Part shown: positions 38,904 to 50,400 of the stretch, piece after piece
Numbering within the stretch: position 1 is the first letter of the stretch
How the letters are laid out: each line of letters opens with the position of its first letter
Assembly (NCBI GenBank): GCA_914767715.1
Contig: OU612069.1
Coordinates: 8,987,387 to 9,051,386 of the forward strand
Origin: Membranipora membranacea
Taxonomy: Eukaryota; Bryozoa; Gymnolaemata; Cheilostomatida; Membraniporidae
DNA: 64,000 nt
Reading direction: 5' to 3'
Made by a program: the position numbers and the translations under genes
Notes under the pieces: generated by a model
The model's database searches: none
What the model was told of the DNA's origin: nothing
Seen by the model: only the letters and a program-made list of their open reading frames with translations

Positions 38904-41130
38904 CGCCTAGCTTCTAACAACAACAGTGCAGTTAATGAATCATGGGCTCAAGCCTGCAAATCGTGAGATTGTATTGTATATATTCTCAGAGAATATGAAA
39001 TAAATAATAATACCAAGGTTTACTAAAACTAAAAGTAATGTTTGGTAAGATGTAATATCCTAGCAACACTTATTTATTGAGAATGCTGCATGCTTGGACA
39101 GGTCAAATGTATTGAGAAACTTTACTATCAAAGATATCTTTGAACCATTACATCAAGTTTGATTCCAGTGTACCGACAATAGGAGTTGCTCCCCTCTCCA
39201 GTAGAAGGTGGAGAAATTCAGTCTGCAAACAAACTGGATCAAAGTCACAATAGCCGTGAGATAAGGACGTTATGTGTCACTCTATCCTTGATGATTTCTT
39301 TTGTAGATCAGGACAGAGATAGTATACGACATAACTCTGCTCTTATACAGACCTGTGTGCGCTGATCTCTTAACCAGGAAGTCGGATAAACCAGACCAAG
39401 CTGCTGACGGGCGAACTAGCTACAAAATATGAAGTAAGATTTATTGTAGTTATGTCATAGTAGAGTTTTACATTTACTTCATGATGATGTATACATATAA
39501 TATATATTCTATTATCATTGTATTATATATACATGAAGTCAAAAATATCTCAACTCATATGGTCGGCTATTTTGTTCTAAGCTGCTGAGTTTTATTCGAC
39601 ATGTGTTTTCATCACCTTGGCTCTAATCTGCATTGATACTGATTTGAGTTTCTACCTAGCCTGGGTTTCATGTCAACGTTTGAAGTCTACAATAAACGCC
39701 CCCAACATTTGGTCTTAATCCCAGGCCAGTTTCTACCCTATCAAGCAGTTTATTAACCCTGAATAACCCTGTGTTGTTTTGCACAGTTGCTTAGCGCTAA
39801 GCAATTAAACCTATAGCTTTGTCACCGATTAATTTTGTGGCCGGCATGACCAAGTTTGTACAATTCCTTATAAAATTAACTGATTGCTTTCGATGTTGTT
39901 TTTAATTATCTTAACGCTGAGAGTGTCATTTCACTGCACCAGTTTATATCACTGAATCAATTGCTTGCAACCAGGTTAAAATCTAGAATGTCATTGTAAG
40001 CAGTTGAAGACAGAAGACTGTTAACTCGCTAATACTATCATTATTAGATAATCTCCTACAGGTCAGCAGTGTTGATGTAATTATTCTATTTTTGTAGACT
40101 GGAGCACGTATACTGTTATTCTGGCTGATGTCATATCCCACAAGTCCAGTGTGGTGAGCTGGTTACCCCATAAGATATCATACAACTCAGAGCTCACTGT
40201 TATCAGGTACGTCGTTAGACTGACGTACTTGTATGTAAGTCGACTTGCCTTGACAGTAGTCTAACTAGCATAATTTTGCGTCTCTGAAATGATGGCTTGT
40301 TGGTATCATACTCTTACCAGAGAGGTGTAAAATATGTAGGTGGGAAACTTTGGCATTTTGCACATGTTTGTTTGTGGAAACTGTCTTGTGAAGTGATTTC
40401 CATCTTAATTCTGAACCCAGAATAAAACTTAATTAGATAACAATGATTGGATCATTAATATCATAACTGAGATTTGTATTTGTTACCCACAATGCAATTC
40501 TGTTGTGAGAGAGATGGATGGATCAACGTCTTAAGCTTCGTGCTCAGCCAAAATTTTACCATCTAATTTAATTTTTCACTCTAGACTGCACCAGTTATGA
40601 GAGTGATGGAACTGTCTCTATGATTCGTCGCCACATCGGTAATGTTACAGACAACAAAACTGAAGAACTCCTCAGATACTTCCGTGAGTCTAACCTAACT
40701 CTCCTTGTTCAATAATCAACCGGTATCTAGGTTATATTATTACCAGACCATGGAGGTGAAACTTTGAGCGAATTATTGGCTAACCACCCTGCTAAATATC
40801 TGTATTACAATAATAATCAGAAGTCTTTTGCCTCACATAACCGTTGACAATCAAGCCGAAACATTGATGAAACTTGTTCCTTTAATTTGCCCATTGTATA
40901 ATTTCTAGCAGGTTAAGACGGCTGATATAATTATTCTTTTTGTAGATATATGTGTAAACGGACCGCTGTATACTCTTATCTGGATTGGTATAATATTCCA
41001 CACCCCTAAGTGTGGTGAGCTAGTTTCCCTATTAGAAGTCATACAAGTCAGAGCTCACTGTTATCAGGTACGTCTGTAGACTGAGGTTCCGATATGAATG
41101 TATTACTGGACTCAGTGAGTCTGTCTAACC
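38904..41130 (+). repeat. Array unit 6, 5' part (A-B-C-D)
   Basis: A from 39307 (class 2), B 40098-40206, C 40585-40683 open, D 40946-41067 open. Sequence is nearly identical to unit 2 (25.06-26.99 kb) and to unit 8 (59.93-61.76 kb). It is interrupted at 41130 by the hAT-type element and resumes at 43543. Confidence 0.8.
40585..41067 (+). pseudogene. C-D exon pair, unit 6
   Basis: Both blocks are open and keep the family lengths (99 and 122 nt). The expected F block downstream has been replaced beyond the transposon by diverged sequence near 43890, so the set is incomplete. Confidence 0.35.
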
Positions 41131-42093
41131 CAGTGGTACTTTTGTACAGTGAGTAAGTGGAGCTCAGCTCCACTTGGTTATAAACACCCTTCTTGAAGTG
41201 GAGCTCAGCTCCACTTCAATTTTTTTTATTCCCTTGATAAGCAGGGCTCGCAGCCTGGGAGGATTCGAAACCTGAGTTTTGATATTAGCATGTCGCATAG
41301 TGGTATTTTAAAGGTGTAAAACGCCCTGAGCATAAACAGCACAATAACGTTACTCTCGGTCAATCTTGATACTTTGATTGAAAAGTAACAAACAATCAAA
41401 CGAAGTCAATGCCCCTCCGGAAGATATCCAACCATTAAATATAGAGGAGCATGGGGCAGAGATAGTTTTTTTCGGCACCTTGTACATATACTTTAAATGA
41501 TCATTTGTTTTAAACAATCCAACAGAGCTCTGAATTTCTTCCAACTTTTGTTCATGTCTAATTTTAAGGCCAGTATGTACATGCAACATGTACTTTTGTC
41601 TGTGATATGTAATAAATCAATCAACCAGCCAAAACCAACAGGGACATGTCACTGATGTCACTAGGTGAAAGGTCAGAGCCCATCGACTCTGAGTATGCTC
41701 TTAAAACTTCTCGTGTTGTACAGTGAAACGAAACACAGCATTACAAAGTAATAAACAATGCATCGCTTAGTAATTATCGATTCCTCAGGTAAACATTTTT
41801 TGGATTCACAACGACTGAATGGATTGCAGTTTCATACTTGTCAATAATAAAGCTTTGCTCTTAGTTCTCAAATGACTGAAATTGGACCTTGGTTATATAT
41901 ATTGATCAAATACTTTGGTGGCACTTAGCCCTGTTCACACGGCCACGGACTTTGTTTTTTTGGGTTTTTTGGATGGCCATGTACTTCTCGGTATAGTTTC
42001 AGTAGTTGTCTTCTGCTGTTTTAGCTCTAATCTTCAGCACTTTGAGCTTTGACTTTTTCCCTGTTCCATTGACAGATTGCACTAAATATTGAA

Positions 42094-42224
42094 GTAATAA
42101 TGTGAAAACATGGCTAAGTTTAAAAAAATTTAGTATTAGTATGACCATGACCTTGACCTTGATCATGGTCATACTCATGGTGTTTAAAATTTTCTTTAGC
42201 TTAGCCATGTTTTCACATTATTAC
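42094..42224. repeat. 131-bp long palindrome inside the hAT-type element
   Basis: Outer arms of 25 bp (42094-42118 and 42200-42224) are perfect complements, with GTAATAATGTGAAAACATGG at the left. The middle is also palindromic around ACCATGACCTTG...CATGGTCAT. It abuts the second CAGTGGTAC end at 42225 exactly. It may be a separate MITE or a folded-back end. Confidence 0.8.
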
Positions 42225-42393
42225 CAGTGGTACCTTTGTACAGTGAGTAAGTGGAGCTCAACTCTACTTGGTTATAAACACCCTTCTTGAAGTGGAGCTG
42301 AGCTCAACCTCAATTTTGTTTATTCCCTGGATAAGCAGGGCTCTCAGCCTGGGAGATTCGAAACCTGAGTTTTGATATTAGCATGTCGCATAG
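42225..42393. repeat. Internal second copy of the hAT-type 5' end
   Basis: CAGTGGTACCTTTGTACAGTGAGTAAG... repeats 41131-41300 with scattered changes, including GCAGGGCTC, GAAACCTGAG and GCATGTCGCATAG. This indicates that one element inserted in, or recombined with, a related element. Confidence 0.85.
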
Positions 42394-42795
42394 CAGTGGC
42401 GTATATTCCCACTCCCGTGAGTGGCTGAATAGCTCAGTGTGTAGAGCGTCTGCTTTATAATCTGCTTTATAATCGCTGTTAATCAGATTGTTGTGGGTTC
42501 GAATCCCAACAAGGTCAGTTTTTTTTCAAATGGGTGCTTTATAACTGGAGCATTTTTACCGTAATCTTCTACTGCTATTGAGTTGTTTTCTGAAAGTACC
42601 CAACAGCTCAGTGAGCTATTGAAATACCTCTCTGCTTGCACTATTTTGCTACCGATATGCAAAAATTACCGTGGTGGGAGGGCGCTTAAGCGCCCCTCCC
42701 CGCCACGCCTACGGCGTGTGGATCGGGCTGCGCCCGATCATTGTGCTCATCTCTAAAAAGTCAGTGAGTGAAAATTTTTAGAATATACGCCCCTG
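42394..42795. mobile_element. Nested 402-bp hAT-type MITE carrying a tRNA-like sequence
   Basis: Ends CAGTGGCGTATATTC and GAATATACGCCCCTG are 15-bp inverted repeats with one mismatch. The flanking 8-bp direct repeat is TCGCATAG (42386-42393, 42796-42803), and the uninterrupted form TCGCATAGTGGTATT is seen at 41294. Inside are a tRNA-like stretch (42421-42513) and three adjacent perfect hairpins at 42672-42740. Confidence 0.88.
42421..42513 (+). other. tRNA-derived sequence inside the MITE
   Basis: A-box-like TAGCTCAGTGTGTAGAGC and B box GGTTCGAATCC are present. The acceptor arms pair poorly and CTGCTTTATAAT is tandemly doubled in the anticodon region, so I judge it a relic rather than a tRNA gene. 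Confidence 0.6.
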
Positions 42796-43542
42796 TCGCA
42801 TAGTGGTATTTTAAAGGTGTAAAACTCTCTTGGGATCTCTGGGATCATTGTTTGATCATTAATTTAGAAATGACTTGATTAGGCAGTGCAGTGAGAGTAT
42901 TATTACAGTGAGTGCAGTGAGAGGCATTATTAGTATAGACAGTGCAGTATTATTTACATATCTTATCACAACTAGAATCTAATACCTGATCATTCATTAA
43001 TAATATGGCATAAATTATTGTAAGGCAACATTTAGCATTGTTTATATATTATTCATCTCTGCCAACGAGCAAAATCTGAGTTTTTAGCTTACATTCTAAA
43101 ATCCCCTGAGTAGCCTGAGTTGAACCCAAAAATCTGAGTAACTCGGGCTAAACCTGAGTGGTTGAGAGCCCTGTCGAAAACAATGGGGAGTAAACTGTTC
43201 TCATGCTGGAGCCATACTTATAGGTGGTAAATACGTTAATATTTGAGTGTTGGCTATGTGTTGTCAGTCCAGAAAAGTTTTCTGAAAATAAAAGCAGAAG
43301 CATCTACAACCAATTATATCTGTTGCTGGGAAATTGGGGATATCTGGCTCCCTCTGGCATACCTATCAAAGACAGGTGATGTCAGAGGATATTGGCTAAC
43401 AATAAAGCTGCCCATTGGCAACCTCTACAGAAGGTTGCTGGCTAAACCTTGCCGGCTGGGAGGATTGATTGGTGAATTAAAAAATATAAATAAGTAAGAG
43501 CTCCACTTCATTATCCCTTACAAAAGTACCACTGGTCTAACC

Positions 43543-44560
43543 AGTTTAGAATATCCACCTTTGAATTAATGGCTTGTTTGCATCAATACCATTAGCTTAC
43601 GCTGAAAGAGCAAAGTCTTCACAGGAGGTAAAGTTGAACAAAACCAGAAGCTAAAGTTTAGTGTAAGCCCCTGATATCATGTTTTCGCTTAGCTAATATG
43701 TGGTACTGTTGCATTGTGGGGTACATTGTTGCTAACCTGACTGAGCATCTCTAGTTTGAACCAAGAATTCGTTTTTTTACCCACAATGCACTGCTGCAAT
43801 ATAATTTCATATCATATAATAGCAATGCATCATTGTAGGCTCCGAGCGAAGCCAAGTCTTATTCAATACTTTTCCATCAGAGTTTCCGCTTCTAATTTCC
43901 GGTGTAAGTATCACATCCTGGTAACTGTCCTAGGCAAGGACTATCCTTACTCTGATACTGATCATCACTTTAGTGTTTTTCTGTCGCAGGGGAGATAATA
44001 TACTCTAGACCATCCTAGACCCTTGGTGTTCATACTGATAAAGAAAAAAACAAATTAGAGCTTTCCAGGTACCTGTTTGTTAGGATTACACCAACTACCT
44101 TACTGAGTTTGGTGTCAGGGTTTCCTCTCTATCTCTTTGTTTGCTAGCTATTTAAAGGCAAAATTAGATCCCCTGATCTTGACCAATCGACCAAGCCAAT
44201 GTTTATGCTCGGATCTGATTGATTGTGGGATGTGAAAAAGAGCCAACGCCAGGTTGATGAAAGTAATTAGTGTGACCTAGAACAAGTGAAACTCAATTAC
44301 TATATTATATCAATAGGTACTTTCGGAGAACTACCATCTGACCTGGCATTGGCTCTGTTCCTCCCACGAGCCGATCAGTGCCAACACATTGGCTAAATCT
44401 TCCCAGACTTAATTTTTATGCATATGGTCCTAAACCTCAACTCTTTACCGTTGTTTATTGCAGCGCACAAAGTATCAAGAGGTTTGAAAGTGATCACCGC
44501 GGATTCAGCCCCTACCATTATCCGAAATCAGAGAAGAAAACGAAAAGTAAGGTGCTCTTT
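43543..44560 (+). repeat. Array unit 6, 3' part (diverged F, G)
   Basis: Post-D spacer resumes as in other units to about 43890, then departs. A G-like exon starts at 44464 after TTATTGCAG and ends at a GTAAGG donor near 44548. It is open in two frames, one reading HRGFSPYHYPKSEKKTK without the TAG seen after KSE in the array copies. Confidence 0.6.
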
Positions 44561-44973
44561 ATCCTACCGCAAACTCAATCATTCCTCCATCAATAGGCAT
44601 GGTCTTCTTAAGATTTGTTTGTCTTGAGGTGATGTCGGAGACTATCTTGAGCCAAATGGCACTCATTAAGGGACAACTCCCTTTGAGTGAAAACGTTTAC
44701 TGCGGTTTCAAAGTGATAGGGATGTAACTGAATTGGTGCAGATTTTCATCTTTAGCAGTGGGTATCCAATTGTCATGCATTGGCAGCTCTAAGTTAACAA
44801 TTTTTATTTATTGTATACAGAGTCGTATTGGCTCCTGTAACATATAAATGGGACAAAGATTACAATTTCTCAGTTGTGATCGTTGCAATAATAACACTTT
44901 TTGGTACAAATCATGAACCCTCTTCTTACTGTCATTTAGACTTGATGCTGATGATTGATTGATATTTCTGGAG

Positions 44974-45129
44974 TATAGAAATCTCCACATCGGAATCAGA
45001 TGAAGGTCTCATCAGTGCTATGACTAAGTGCAATAGCTCATACGAGGATACAGGACTGTCTGAATGTTGCTGCCACAGTATAATTGAACACGATCGCAGG
45101 CCTACCGCTGACGAGTACATCTATTACAG
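44974..45129 (+). CDS. Exon-like stretch, possibly end of a protein-kinase domain
   Basis: Open between an AG (44973, or 44978) and a GTGGGT donor at 45130. It reads ISTSESDEGLISAM...LSECCCHSIIEHDRRPTADEYI with long side-chain diversity unlike noise. The DRRPTADE pattern after a Cys-rich helix resembles subdomain XI of protein kinases (…DP..RPTA.E). No kinase exons upstream are recognised, so this would be a fragment or an exon of a gene I cannot complete. Unique in the window. Confidence 0.3.
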
Positions 45130-46139
45130 GTGGGTAAAAAACACGAGATTGTTTGCCGGAGTTCCGGGCCTATCCCTTAACCCTTATATATATTATAGAA
45201 AGTGAAGTGAGACACAGTGAGTAATGTTTATTTAATCAGGGAGATCTCAGGTTAGCCACAAAAAATTTCACTTCCAGACTTGCCAACCTAAATTTCCCAA
45301 AATGCTTACAAAAATTTGCAAAATGCTTAAAATGCTTACAAAACTCATGGGCGCCTTATATGACCAGTAATTGCCTCAACAGAATTTTTCGCGCTAAGTC
45401 TTTTAACCACACAACATCTCCACTTCTCAGTAGCATCGGAATGCAGGTTGCACAAAACCAACTTTTATACCTGAATAGTCATCATCATAATGGCAAAATT
45501 TTAAGCCTTAGTGGTGTCCAAAATAGCTCTTCCCAATCTGCTTGCTTGCAAACAGTCAGCAATCTGGTGTCTTGAGTCTACTAAACACAGGGGCAGGAGA
45601 ACTGAGTTATCTCACCCCAACAAGGAGGTGGGCGACTTTGTTACTCTCATTGAAGAAAGAATGAAAGTTGACTCATGTTACCAGGGAGAATGATTTCCAT
45701 TCTCCCTGATGTAAGACTTGAACAGGTAAAAAGTCCACATCAAATCAACCCAATGGTTTTCCATTCTGCGCATGCTCAGCCCTGGGCATGAGCTGATCTC
45801 TGCAAAATTGAGTCTCGGAATTCCGAAGCCATCTGATTGACTACCTGCTCTACCTACCTGTCATTATTAGCTGATTTTGATTCACAGTTTATGCAGGGGA
45901 TATCCCATTTCCCCTTTCCAAAGTTGCAATCAGAACCCAAACTAAACTCATTGTTCTTGCACATGCGCAAATTCAAGTCACGCATGATGCATACTTAGCC
46001 TTACGACACCTGCTTTGTGGTAATGATAGCCTAGTTTATCAGTGATCTACATGCCCAGTCAGATCACGAGAGTCAGTATGATGGTTTTCTGAAGCCAATA
46101 CCAAAGTTTTAGACTATCAATCAACAATGACAAGATTAT
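45130..46139. other. Unique stretch with no recognised feature
   Basis: Only short ORFs; a run of AAAATGCTTACAAAA repeats lies near 45300-45345. Nothing in it matches other parts of the window. Confidence 0.5.
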
Positions 46140-46770
46140 GCAAGTAAACTGAAGCAACGATGCGTATTTGATAACCTGATTAAGTAAACAGGTGTTTGAA
46201 AAACCATAAATGCGTACAGCTAGCGTTTTTTTTTGCGTTTAAAACTCGATAAGTGTCAAATAAGCATTCATAAACGCTTTATGCGTACAGGTTGTCTCAG
46301 TCAATTGAAAATGATCCCGAGATGACGAGTTGATTAACATGCAAGTGTTTTTTGTTGTTATAAAGCCCCACCCCCATTGGTTATGTTAACACATTCAATA
46401 CTTTTTCTTCGGAATATTTGTTTATGTTTGTTCCAGCTGTACCGATTCACCACAATCACAGGAAAAGAATATATTACGACATATCACACCTACTGAACAC
46501 ATAACAGTTGAATCCCCGAGTCCAGTGAAGAGAACTAGTTGCTCAATTAAACTACATATATAAGTCAGATCTCACTGTAGGCAGGTATGTATGAATACAG
46601 GGGCACCTGTTATAAGGTGACTGGGCTGACTCTATTTCCCTACGCCTGTCAGTATTATTATGGTTACACGATTCCGCCACAATACCAATTAACTTAATTC
46701 AGAGGACTCAGTCTATTGAAACTGAGGTCAATGGCTTGAAAAATAAATGCGAACCTCTGCGGCATATTCA
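46140..46770. repeat. Second copy of the 1-930 block
   Basis: Begins AAGTAAACTGAAGCAACGATGCG, as base 1 does. The F-like block near 46440 has an extra TA that adds a stop, and a deletion near 46660 removes the G-like block start. Downstream (46975) the sequence jumps to a copy of about 17990. Confidence 0.85.
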
Positions 46771-47456
46771 GACTGCTGCATGTATGAGTTTGTGGTATTA
46801 AATTATCGAACATTGCTTTCTATAAACACCCTGCCTGCCCCAACACAAAAGACCGCCTCCCCAATATACACTCACCAAGATGACTATTATTATTATTATT
46901 AGCCAGCTCAGACAGAGTACGGTTTAACAGCACGGACGGCTCACAAGTAGTATCACATAAATCACATCACATTAGGCGCCCTTTCTGTGAGTAAGGTATA
47001 AACCTAACACAATATTCAGCTATTATACACTGCGCCCAAGGTCTTTACCCAGTTAAGAATCTAGAATCTAGTTGAGATTAGCTACTAGGCAATCTACTCA
47101 AAGCTCTATTGGCAATTGTGTTGAAATAAACCTATGCTAGCTTTATGAGTTCAATGAACTAGAGTTTTGAGGTATTTTTTATTCACCCCACAGAGAGCAT
47201 GCTATAATGTTTTAGAAGCCTTTTATGAATATAAACCAATGAGCTCTTTTGCTGAGTTGCGCAGCTGGGCTACAATCTACTCACAGATCTTTTAGAAATT
47301 AAATCAAACAAAATTTTACTTGTTTTAAATCATTGGACCGTTTGTTTCTCTAACTGCACTGTATCCCAAACTTCAGCTGACCGTTTTAAATTAATGGATC
47401 ATTTATTGTTAATTTACTCTACCAGAAAGAACCTCACGCTGCACTGTAACCCTACA

Positions 47457-50400
47457 ATGGAGCTGCCTGAAACTGACTGGCTTTATCGATTATATACGGT
47501 AGGTGAGAGTGACGCTTTAATCAAAGTGCCAGTGGTCTAGTCTGAAATTAGTAAAGCTTAAATAAATGTCTTAGGAAAGTTACGTGATGTGAAATGGCAT
47601 GCTGGTTGGATGAAATTATGGCGTACCACTAAAAGTTTAGTGATTTAATAATATTTCATATCCCAAATAATTGATGAGCTATCTAATGTGACTAACCAGC
47701 TTTACTACCTCAATATCAATGTTAGGTAATATTTAAAATGTTTCTTCTCTTAGAAGGGAAGGAGGGAAGTAGGCCTGGGGTAATGTTGTGTGGAGCGGTG
47801 GCATGAAGTGTCATATCAATATAGTGAGTGTCAACAGGTGACTGCATACAGCAGGTGACTGCATACAACAGGTGATTGCATACAACAGGTGCCCTAATTC
47901 TCTGAGTAAGGTATAGATATGTTATCGTCAAATACTGAGTTCAGTCCTTTAATCAAACACTGCAGTCAAGGTTTTATTAGTGTGAGCCTCTCTCTACGCA
48001 CTTGCACTTGATAAGTCATAGATTTAATTGTGTATTGTTTTACTGAGTAAGTAGCTACGCGAGCCAGCTACTCCGGGCAGCTACTCCGAGCAGCTACTCC
48101 GGGCAGCTTCTCCGGGCAGCTACTCCGGGCAGCTACTCCGGGCAGCTACGCCGGGCAGCTACTCCGGGCAGCTACTCCAAGCAACTACGCCGGGCAGCTA
48201 CTCCGGGCAGCTACTCCAGGAAGCTACTCCGGGCAGCTACTCCAGGCAGCTACACCAAGCAACTACGCCGGGCAGCTACTCCAGGCAGCTACTCCGGGCA
48301 GCTACTCCGGGCAGCTACTCCGGGCAGGTACTCCAGGCAGGTACTCCAAGCAACTACGCCGGGCAGCTACTCCGGGCAGCTACTCCGGGCAGCTATTCCA
48401 GGCAGCTACTCCGGGCAGCTACTCCGGGCAGCTACTCCGGGCAGCTACTCCAGGCAGCTACTCCGGGCAGCTACTCCGGGCAGCTACGCCGGTCAGCTAC
48501 TCCAGGCAGCTACGCCGGTCAGCGACACTGGGCAGCTTGTAATATTCTAAATGCTAGAGTCAGATGTGAATGTTCACCACTTAAGCTCACAAACTCGGTA
48601 ATCTTTTGCATCGCCTTGTGAAACATATTAACGTTGATGTGTTATCTGAAACTGTGTTTAGCCAGGAAATACTTGACTGGCTAAAATCCTCTTACTCCTC
48701 CAGCGAGGCCATGCAGTGACCGACCTCTTACTCCTCCAGCGAGGCCATGCAGTGACCGACCTCTTACTCCTCCAGCGAGGCCATGCAGTGACCGACCTCT
48801 TACTCCTCCAGCGAGGCCATGCAGTGACCGACCTCTTACTCCTCCAGCGAGGCCATGCAGTGACCGACCTCTTACTCCTCCAGCGAGGCCATGCAGTGAC
48901 CGACCTCTTAATCCTCCAGCGAGGCCATGCAGTGACCGACCTCTTACTCCTCCAGCTAGGCCCTGCAGTGACCGACCTCTAACTCCTCCAGCGAGGCCAT
49001 GCAGTGACCGACCTCTTACTCCTCCAGCGAGGCCATGCAGTGATCGACCTCTTACTCCTCCAGCGAGGCCATGCAGTGACCGACCTCTTACTCCTCCAGC
49101 GAGGCCATGCAGTGACCGACCTCTTACTCCTCCAGCGAGGCCATGCAGTGACCGACCTCTTACTCCTCCAGCGAGGCCATGCAGTGACCGACCTCTTACT
49201 CCTCCAGCGAGGTCATGCAGTGACCGACCTCTTACTCCTCCAGCGAGGCCATGCAGTGACCGACCTCTTACTCCTCCAGCGAGGTCCTGCAGTGACCGAC
49301 AACACGGTTTACCATTAGTTTTAATCCCTTCTTATATTTTCTTTTGGCTGCACAGATTTATTGGTAATATTGCATGATGGGAATGCTGGTCAGCAGTGTT
49401 GCATGATGGGAATGCTGGTCAGCAGTGTTGCATGATGGGAATGCTGGTCAGCAGTGTTGCATGATGGGAATGCTGGTCAGCAGTGTTGCATGATGGGAAT
49501 GCTGGTCAGCAGTGTTGCATGATGGGAATGCTGGTCAGCAGTGTTGCATGATGGGAATGCTGGTCAGCAGTGTTGCATGATGGGAATGCTGGTCAGCAGT
49601 CTTGCATGATGGGAATGCTGGTCAGCAGTGTTGCATGATGGGAATGCTGGTCAGCAGTGTTGCATGATGGGAATGCTGGCCCGTTGCTAATTTAGAATTC
49701 CCCTGTATATAATCACTCGCGTAAAAATTTTTATTCTTCACAAAAAAAGTCATATTACTATGTTTACTGGCTAAGTGAAAGTTTCTGAAAGAAACTTAGC
49801 TAGTAATGATGAACCAAACTTGTACTAACCCGTGTTCACTAGTTTATTTATAACTACCCTTAAATTGGTGTGAATTAATATTGTTGCTCTATTCTTCAGG
49901 TATTGGAGTCTCTTTTAGAAGATATAAAGGACGCAAGACGGTGATAATGTGTGGATCTGCCTGCAGTGTCATATCAATGTTAAGAGTGTCAGAATGGTGA
50001 GTGCATACTGCAGGTGCCCTTTGCTCTGAGTATTGAACTTTGATAACAGGTGCCCCTTTCTCTATGTGTGCGTTTTCGGAGGTGGTTAACTTATTCTTGT
50101 AATCAGCAAACCAACTCATATATCTATTGTAAAGTGAATCTGACAAAATTTTTACCGGTTTGGAAAGAGAGGACCTTTTGTTCTCAAATTGTTAGTCAGT
50201 TGTGTTAGCTGCCTCCCAGAGAACAAACTATTTGTAATAGCAGATTTGCAGTTAAATCACTTCTGATGTTCAGGTGATGGGAGCAGGGTTTATTCCAAAA
50301 TAGAAATGGCCAACGTGGTTCGATATTGACAACGAAGTAAACACTCGGTGTCAAGGCCATCTTCATTTTATGACCATATTAGAGAATAGGTAGTCTTGTT

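Larger units (their letters stand above)
41131..43534. mobile_element. hAT-type non-autonomous DNA transposon (2404 bp)
   Basis: Ends are perfect 16-bp inverted repeats, CAGTGGTACTTTTGTA at 41131-41146 and its complement at 43519-43534. They are flanked by the 8-bp direct repeat GTCTAACC (41123-41130, 43535-43542). The empty site (GTCTAACCAGTTTAG) is visible in units 1, 5, 7 and 8. CAGTG-type ends plus an 8-bp duplication identify the hAT superfamily. No transposase is seen; an ORF at 43243-43497 is not recognised. The 5' end sequence is repeated internally from 42225, so the element is composite. Confidence 0.9.

Noticed and set aside
43243-43497. Transposase remnant in the hAT-type element
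   Set aside because: The 84-residue ORF shows no hAT transposase motif I can recognise.
48051-48536. CRISPR-like array
   Set aside because: Units are directly tandem with no unique spacers, and the genome is eukaryotic.
48716-49318. Two long open frames of TDLLLLQRGHAV repeats
   Set aside because: Product of the 36-bp minisatellite; absent from the single-copy paralogous site.
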